This document shows, one piece after another, positions 58,572 through 64,000 of a stretch of DNA of 64,000 bases (positions are counted from its first letter, which is position 1; the number at the start of each line of letters is the position of its first letter). Source of the stretch: Plumapathes pennacea (lineage: Eukaryota > Cnidaria > Anthozoa > Antipatharia > Myriopathidae); the NCBI GenBank assembly GCA_964036295.1, contig OZ038467.1, positions 17,519,670-17,583,669 of the forward strand, read 5' to 3'. The notes beneath the pieces are model-generated. The model did not search any database. It had not been told where the DNA came from and worked only from the letters and a program-made list of their open reading frames with translations. A program made the translations under genes and the position numbers.

Positions 58572-59658
58572 GTCATCCGTAATTTAAAATTCTTCTCAGC
58601 ACTCTTAGTGGCGTCGACAAATCAAAGCGTAGTTTGCACAAAAGCAATTACAGTGAGTTTTTCGTGCCGTTTTTTACACAGTTATTACATCGTTTGTGTA
58701 ATCGAACTTTGCGGAGCTCCTTTCCCGTTCAATTCATTTTTGCTGTTCAAGTGATTAAGTGCAAAATTTCAATTAATCAGCTGTTTGCGATTTTACCAGA
58801 GGATTAAAATACACAAATGAAAAAAATTTGTTTAGTTTCCCAGACGTTCGCACTTTCGCTCTGCTGCAATTACAATGTTCACTCGTAAACTCGTTTTACA
58901 GTTACTGTATGTAATATTTAGTCTGCACCTTTTTTGAAATTTCTGTAAAAGTTTGCAGATTATTTGTGGAAGAAAGAATGGAGTGTTTTGCCACATCAAA
59001 GTGAATGAATAATGTCTAATTCCTGGTTAAACCACTTGTTCATATACATGTAGTTTTCCAAATTTATCAACCTAAATACTTAAGAAAAAGAAGAAGCTAA
59101 TTTACCCAATAATTTGAGTTGAATGTGGATTTTTGAAGAGAAATTTGGAAGTTTAAGTTTAATATGCGCACTCAGTGAAAGTTAGTAAAGCCATCACGAA
59201 CTGACAAATTGAAAGACATTTTCTTTTGACTTTTCAAGTTTACGTTTCTTAACACAACAGGCGCTTTGATTACTCACAATACTAGCATAGTTTACCGAAG
59301 AAGTTACACGGCATTCAAAGGAAATATTCAGGACTGAAAATTTTACTTGTCGTCTATAAGATGCCAGAAACTATCATCGGCAATCGTTCTCTTTCTTCCA
59401 CTGAAAACCAGTGTAGCGCTGAATAATGCATATAAATTTTGCTCCTGCTTACAATTTGTTAAGCCAACTGTCCGATTACAGGACAAAGAAGTATCCTATA
59501 ACAGAACAATAAGTGTCAATTTAATCATTAATCAAAGAGTTATGAATTAATCACATTCGAGGGAATTGTGATATTTGGGATTCCAGTGAAATGAGGAAGA
59601 AACACTCGCCTTTTGTGGGTCTAATGTAATGTCTATTGCCTTCAGGAATTGTGTTGAG
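58572..59658. other. No gene seen
   Basis: AT-rich. Frames at 58563-58754 and 59347-59550 have no recognisable domains. Confidence 0.4.
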
Positions 59659-60101
59659 TACAGTCAAAGCTCTCTGCGTGGACACTGTCGCAAGAGGACA
59701 GCTCTACTTACGGAGGCCTTTGCGAAACCCCGTTTAAACTCTCACTCAAACACTCTGTTTACACATTAACTTGAGCGGACATTCTCAAAAGCGGACGCGA
59801 CACTTTTGGGGTGAGATTTGGATTTTTTTCCCGTATAAGCAGAAATTCTGCCGGAATAATCCTTTTAGAAAATCTCAATTGCACTCAATCAACTTCACAA
59901 GTAGTTTTATTCTAAAATCAATTACAGAGTCGCAAGTAACGATTGACATTCAGTTGAATCTCTTTTATGCAGCCAGTCGCAGCTCGTGAGTTATGGAATT
60001 CAGTGAATTCAGCGTTCAGCTGATCACTTACAAGACTCATTTTCGTAAGTGGACAGTTCCAGTTACGATCAATTTTTCCTCTTACCGGAGCTTTGACTGT
60101 A
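59659..60101. mobile_element. Mariner-like MITE, 443 bp
   Basis: Ends TACAGTCAAAGCTCTCTGC (59659) and GGAGCTTTGACTGTA (to 60101) are inverted repeats beginning at TA, as in Tc1/mariner/pogo elements. Inner blocks (GTGGACACTGTC, TAAGTGGACAGTTCC) are related too. Frames inside (59771-59989 and 59918-60136) are not genes. Confidence 0.75.
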
Positions 60102-61010
60102 CTTCCAAACCATGCCCATCTTCTATTAGATGACAAGGAGTGTTTATACTAATCATTGGTTTTCTTCCACATTTTTTGCAACTTTTATTTTATCTGCTTC
60201 TGGACTGTGTGACATTTTCCTTTTTTGTTTCTTTGTATCCTTGCTTTCTCAGACCATTTATCTTGTGGCAGCATTAATTTCAGTCTATACTAATATCGCA
60301 CCAGTCAGCTTGGTCTCCTGTTTTAATCCTGTTTGAATTTTACACTACTGCCACAAGAGAATGATCTTATCAGCTCTTTTATTGCCTAGTTTTGATTCGG
60401 AGCCAACTGTTATATCAAATATGTTAGACTATTTTTTTAATAGGATTTTTTATTAGTAATGCAGTAAATTGTTACGGAGAGCGGAAACTTTCCTATCGGT
60501 CCATTGAGTCGCGCAATACAATCCCTCGCCACTGTTTTGAAATTCGTTGATTTCACATTTTGCAAAATATAAACTAAAATAAAAGATTGTATACTTGAGG
60601 ATCAGCGGGTGAATTGTTGGTGCTGTGTCTGTTTACTTGTAAAGTATAGTATTAATGTTCCATTTAGATGAACATTTTAGATTTATAGCATTGCACAGAA
60701 GTGATGTATATACACTACGAGGTTTTTAGACTCAGAAAATATTGTAGAAGAAAATTTCCCAATTGCATATTGTGCATTCAACATTTAAATAGCACTTTAT
60801 ATTTAAGTACTATTTGTTTTTTGCTGCAATATACGTGCAATCCATGACAGCATGTAAATACTTGAAAACTTGTGATTATCAATGCAGCTAAGTTTGGGAA
60901 GTTTTTAGTCTAACTAAGTTTTTAGAATTAATGGTCAAACTTTTGAATTATTGATATTAAAATTTGTAACTTAAGAGTGACTTGCTCATTGGCCTAATTT
61001 ATTTTTACCA
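60102..61010. other. No gene seen
   Basis: AT-rich. The frame 60130-60336 is hydrophobic but has no other support. Confidence 0.4.
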
Positions 61011-61440
61011 AATTTGAAGAGATATAGCTTTAAAACTACGCATTTCTTAAAATGTAATTTTGAATGAAAATGGTGAGTTTTCATGTGAAGTTTGAAGTGT
61101 TGTTACTCGCGGCCTGTTTTAGAAATCTTCAATCAGTTTTCATCCACACATTTGGGAAACATTCAAAACATTTGCTGAAAGTTTAAAGCGATTCAAGTAA
61201 TTTGCCGAGACTGTCCAGCGGTTTAACTAAGGGACTAAAAATGGCCGATTTTCGCCAAAAAGTTAATCATTTTCTATCACTTTTGACGAGATATAGCTTT
61301 AAAACTACGCATATATTTAGGTGTAAATTTGGCCAAAAATATTGACTTTTTATGCGAAGTGTGAAGTCTTATTACTCGCGGCCCGTGTTAGATATCTTCA
61401 TTTAGTTTTCTTAGACACATTTATGCTTTCCCTCCCAATT
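61011..61440 (+). repeat. Two tandem units of about 262 bp
   Basis: GAGATATAGCTTTAAAACTA recurs at 61018 and 61288, followed in both by a similar order of GTGAAG, TTACTCGCGGCC and ATCTTCA strings. The second unit is cut short near 61440. Confidence 0.6.
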
Positions 61441-61775
61441 TTAAATACTTGCTTTCGGTGCTGCAGTGCCGAGCTTGTTTACTGGGTAAGAAGATTTAGC
61501 AAGCTCATGTTGGAGTAATATGGCTAAGGGCCAACGCCCAAAGCCCCTTTAATCGAATTAAATTTTCTCTAGAATATTTACAACAATTTTATAATATAAA
61601 TTTTGGCCCAGTAAAGGTGAGGGCAACAGTAACGCCAAAGCATCGAATGAGAGGAGGATGCCGCCACACCCAAGGCAACTGCAGCACACACGAAAAAAAC
61701 AAGAAAACAAAAGAGAAATGTGTAAGATAAGAAATGGCACAAAAACGTATCCAACCACACTACCAGGGGAAAAAT
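61441..61775. other. No gene seen
   Basis: Nothing recognised. The minus frames at 61558-61818 and 61578-61760 are hydrophobic shadows of each other. Confidence 0.35.
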
Positions 61776-62190
61776 GGGGACAACTGCCCTTGCTAATCGG
61801 CCCCATTCCCCAAAGCACTATAAATAGAATAAAACGTCCCGGAAGAAGGTAGACCTAACGGAGAAAATTCAGAACTGCTGCCCTTGCTGATCAGTCCGTG
61901 AATTGTCTCCAAATAAATAAATCACACAAGATATGGAGGTGAAGCCACTAACGAAGGACAGGAACAGCTGCCCCTGCTAGTCTGTCCCATCCTGCCAAAA
62001 TGGATGGATCCGAAGCTGAGTCGTGAAAGGAATGGAATAAGGGAATGCAAATTAAACTTAAGGGAGAAAATTCTGAACTGCTGCCCTTGCTAATCAGTCC
62101 ATGAATTGCCTCCAAATTAATTAAATAAATCTTTATGTTAGTGAAACCACTAAGGGAGGACGGGAACAGCTGCACTTGCTAATCTGTCCA
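61776..62190. repeat. Five degenerate tandem units around CTGCCCTTGCTAATC
   Basis: Strings GAACTGCTGCCCTTGCTRAT and GAACAGCTGCCCCTGCTAGT occur near 61784, 61870, 61960, 62075 and 62165. The A and B forms alternate from the second unit, giving a higher-order repeat of about 200 bp. They sit just downstream of the tyrosine recombinase frame. Confidence 0.6.
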
Positions 62191-62266
62191 TCCTGCCAAA
62201 GTGGCCCACCATAGCAGCTGCCCCCTCCAGCTGCACGTAAATACAACAAGAATAGCTATGCCACAG

Positions 62267-62626
62267 TTAAGAGGACAAAGATGGAACACGAATGTACTTT
62301 TGGAAAGCATTGGCCTTCCACCTACCGAGAGTCCGAATTTTGTGCATCAGACATGCTCGTTCTGCGGCATGGGAGGCTTCTCCAATGCGGAAACTATGGC
62401 CCATGTAACGGGAAGGGTTAAAACCAGAAAACTTTATTGCCTTTGAAAGCAATTCTGTGCAGGGAGTCCTCTTAACTGTGGCCCCCTGCTCCGTTATGAA
62501 AATAGGACCTGGGGTATTGCCCCTGAGGGCCAGGTAATCCAACAAGATTTGCACTGAACAAAAGGATGATTGACGGTTTACTACCAAAGAAAAAGGATGC
62601 TGGTAATAGCTATGTTTGTAATTCAA
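62267..62626 (-). pseudogene. Tyrosine recombinase C-terminal domain (DIRS/Crypton-type)
   Basis: The 119-residue minus frame reads LLDYLALRGNTPGPIFITEQ, then SGFNPSRYMGHSFRIGEASH, then IRTLGRWKANAFQKYIRVPS. GHSFRIG holds the second catalytic Arg with its His, LGRW the second His/Trp position, and KYIR the nucleophile Tyr of tyrosine recombinases. Proteins of this type occur in DIRS-like retroelements, Cryptons and many cnidarian repeat proteins. The N-terminal half, with the first catalytic Arg, is not seen, so it is a fragment or one exon. Confidence 0.75.
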
Positions 62627-62659
62627 AAAGGTTACCCTTAAAGCTACACCCAGCTAACA

Positions 62660-63125
62660 CAAATGTTTATACAACGTTGTACCAAGGTTGTGGATTGGTT
62701 ACGTCACTTTCAAGAACGTTGTAGTCACGTCAGATCACAACTTGCTTAGGCATCTCTGGACAACGTTAGGTATCGACGTTTAATAAACGTTGCAGGAACG
62801 CTGAAGTTGTAACGTTTTTAAATTACCTACAGAAAACGTTATTTGCTGACGTTCTTTTAACGTCAATCGGTAACGTTATAGATTACATATAGAAAACGTT
62901 GTGCCGACGTTCTTTTTACGAAAGATAACAACGTTTGAAAGTTACCTCCAGAAAACGTTCTGTGCTGACGTTCCTTTAACGTCAGGCTGCAACGTTAAAG
63001 ATTACCTAAAGAAAACGTTGCGCCGACGTTCTTTTTACGAATAACAGCAACGTTTTAAAGTCACCTACAAAAATACGTTACTTGCTGAATTTTTTAACGT
63101 CATTGAGCTGCAACGTTAACGCAGA
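62660..63125. repeat. AACGTT-rich minisatellite with alternating units
   Basis: Five units start with AACGTT at 62811, 62872, 62930, 62991 and 63049, of 61, 58, 61, 58 and 63 bp. The odd units share TGCTGACGTTCYTTTAACGTC, and the even units share GCCGACGTTCTTTTTACG, so the true period is about 119 bp. The flank from 62660 has looser ACAACGTTGT strings. Confidence 0.85.
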
Positions 63126-64000
63126 AGCAAAATTCCTTGCAGGAATATTGAAAATTCACAACTCCAAGCAATTAACGTCATACAATAACAGATTACCGAG
63201 CCCCAGACTAGAATGAGTTGCTTTTAATAATTGTATGCTGCAGTGTGAATACTCATCACATAAATATGCTAAGCTCAACACCTAAAAAACAATGGAGTAA
63301 CTGACGTCTACTAGCAACCCCGCTGCTAATGTCTCTGTAGACACCGGAGGTAGTTGTTGCTCCGAACGTGCCAGACTTCTCAGCGTGGCGAAAATAAAAT
63401 GGGCCTTGGTAGATTCATAACGGCGTTTCCCAGTCGCGAGAAGACACCAGATTTTGAAATATCATGGGGTTTTCCTGGAGAGAAAAATAAAGAATGTTTG
63501 CTCAAGAAACCCACGTTGGATCGTCCATTATATAGTCATGGGAGTGTATGTTATGTCGTGCACAGGGACAAAGCCCTCCATTTTGAGATTTTTTCACTTC
63601 TGCCATCAGTCAGGAAAACACGAAGAGCCGTTTCATTGGCGTCTATAATTCGTGCATTTCGTTGGAAATAAAGAAGCTTCATTCCTTCTAGTTTCAAGTA
63701 ATGTACACAAAGGTAATTCCTTTGTATTTGGTGACTCAACATGCTATACCGGAAGCTGGGCGGAATGGAGAAAACAAATGTCTACTTGCTGTAAGTCCTT
63801 ATTTGTATATATCGTAGGATTCATTTCCTCCCTCATTGCTGACTCTAGCGCTATGGAATCTTGGCGTGGTTATTTTCATTCTTTTGCGTTTAGTCAGAAG
63901 ATATTACATCAACCAAAGGTGGCACGTTTATAACTTCCTGTAGTTCTAAAACAGCACCAGATTGTTCAATATTCATCACTTTGAGTAATAGTCATAGTAG
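63126..64000. other. No supported gene
   Basis: The overlapping frames at 63354-63671, 63454-63648 and 63551-63742 share one region on both strands and show no domain. The frame at 63652-63933 likewise has none. Confidence 0.4.

Noticed and set aside
61558-61818. Hydrophobic minus-strand frames as a membrane protein
   Set aside because: Overlapping frames with no start context, no homology recognised and low-complexity sequence.

Overview
The window looks like nuclear DNA of a cnidarian, most probably an anthozoan such as a stony coral. The reasons are AT-rich sequence with split genes, a TTAGGG-type telomere-like patch, a very long TPR-CHAT gene, a NACHT/LRR (NLR-type) gene, and many degraded animal transposons: Polinton/Maverick, Helitron, CR1/L2-like LINEs, gypsy-type integrase, tyrosine recombinase and foldback MITEs. 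Only two loci look like substantial host genes. Species assignment is inference.

Layout. 0-9.5 kb: dispersed repeats R1, R2 and R3, a Helitron 5' fragment on the minus strand with its TC terminus at 1415, a gypsy-type integrase pseudogene with a small intron, and a LINE tail. 9.5-18.3 kb: a decayed Polinton/Maverick inserted in an R1 copy. It carries an EsV-1-7-like Cys/His-repeat gene, two unknown genes, a C-terminal-anchor gene, a major capsid protein, an integrase and a protein-primed family B DNA polymerase. All but the first and perhaps the second carry several breaks, the right end is missing, and a MITE sits inside. 18.3-27.4 kb: LINE fragments, more R2 and R3 copies, foldbacks and a telomere-like patch.

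27.6-33.7 kb: a giant TPR-CHAT gene of about 40 TPR units of 40 residues and a C-terminal caspase-like CHAT domain with its His/Cys pair. It is split by one 1-bp deletion and carries a recent internal duplication. 34-52 kb: MITEs, three more Helitron 5' fragments, a segmental duplication, and an OTU-protease fragment flanked by 95-bp inverted repeats.

53.0-58.4 kb: the most interesting locus. Five exons in one consistent phase join a four-helix membrane domain, through three 69-bp exons that each encode a 23-residue linker, to a NACHT ATPase with short LRRs. The predicted protein has 902 residues. The NACHT would lie in the cytosol, tethered to a membrane. 58.4-64 kb: a mariner-like MITE, tandem repeats, a DIRS/Crypton-type tyrosine recombinase tail and a minisatellite with alternating 61/58-bp units.

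The TPR-CHAT and NACHT genes both belong to families tied to animal innate sensing and cell death, but nothing in the sequence shows that they work together.
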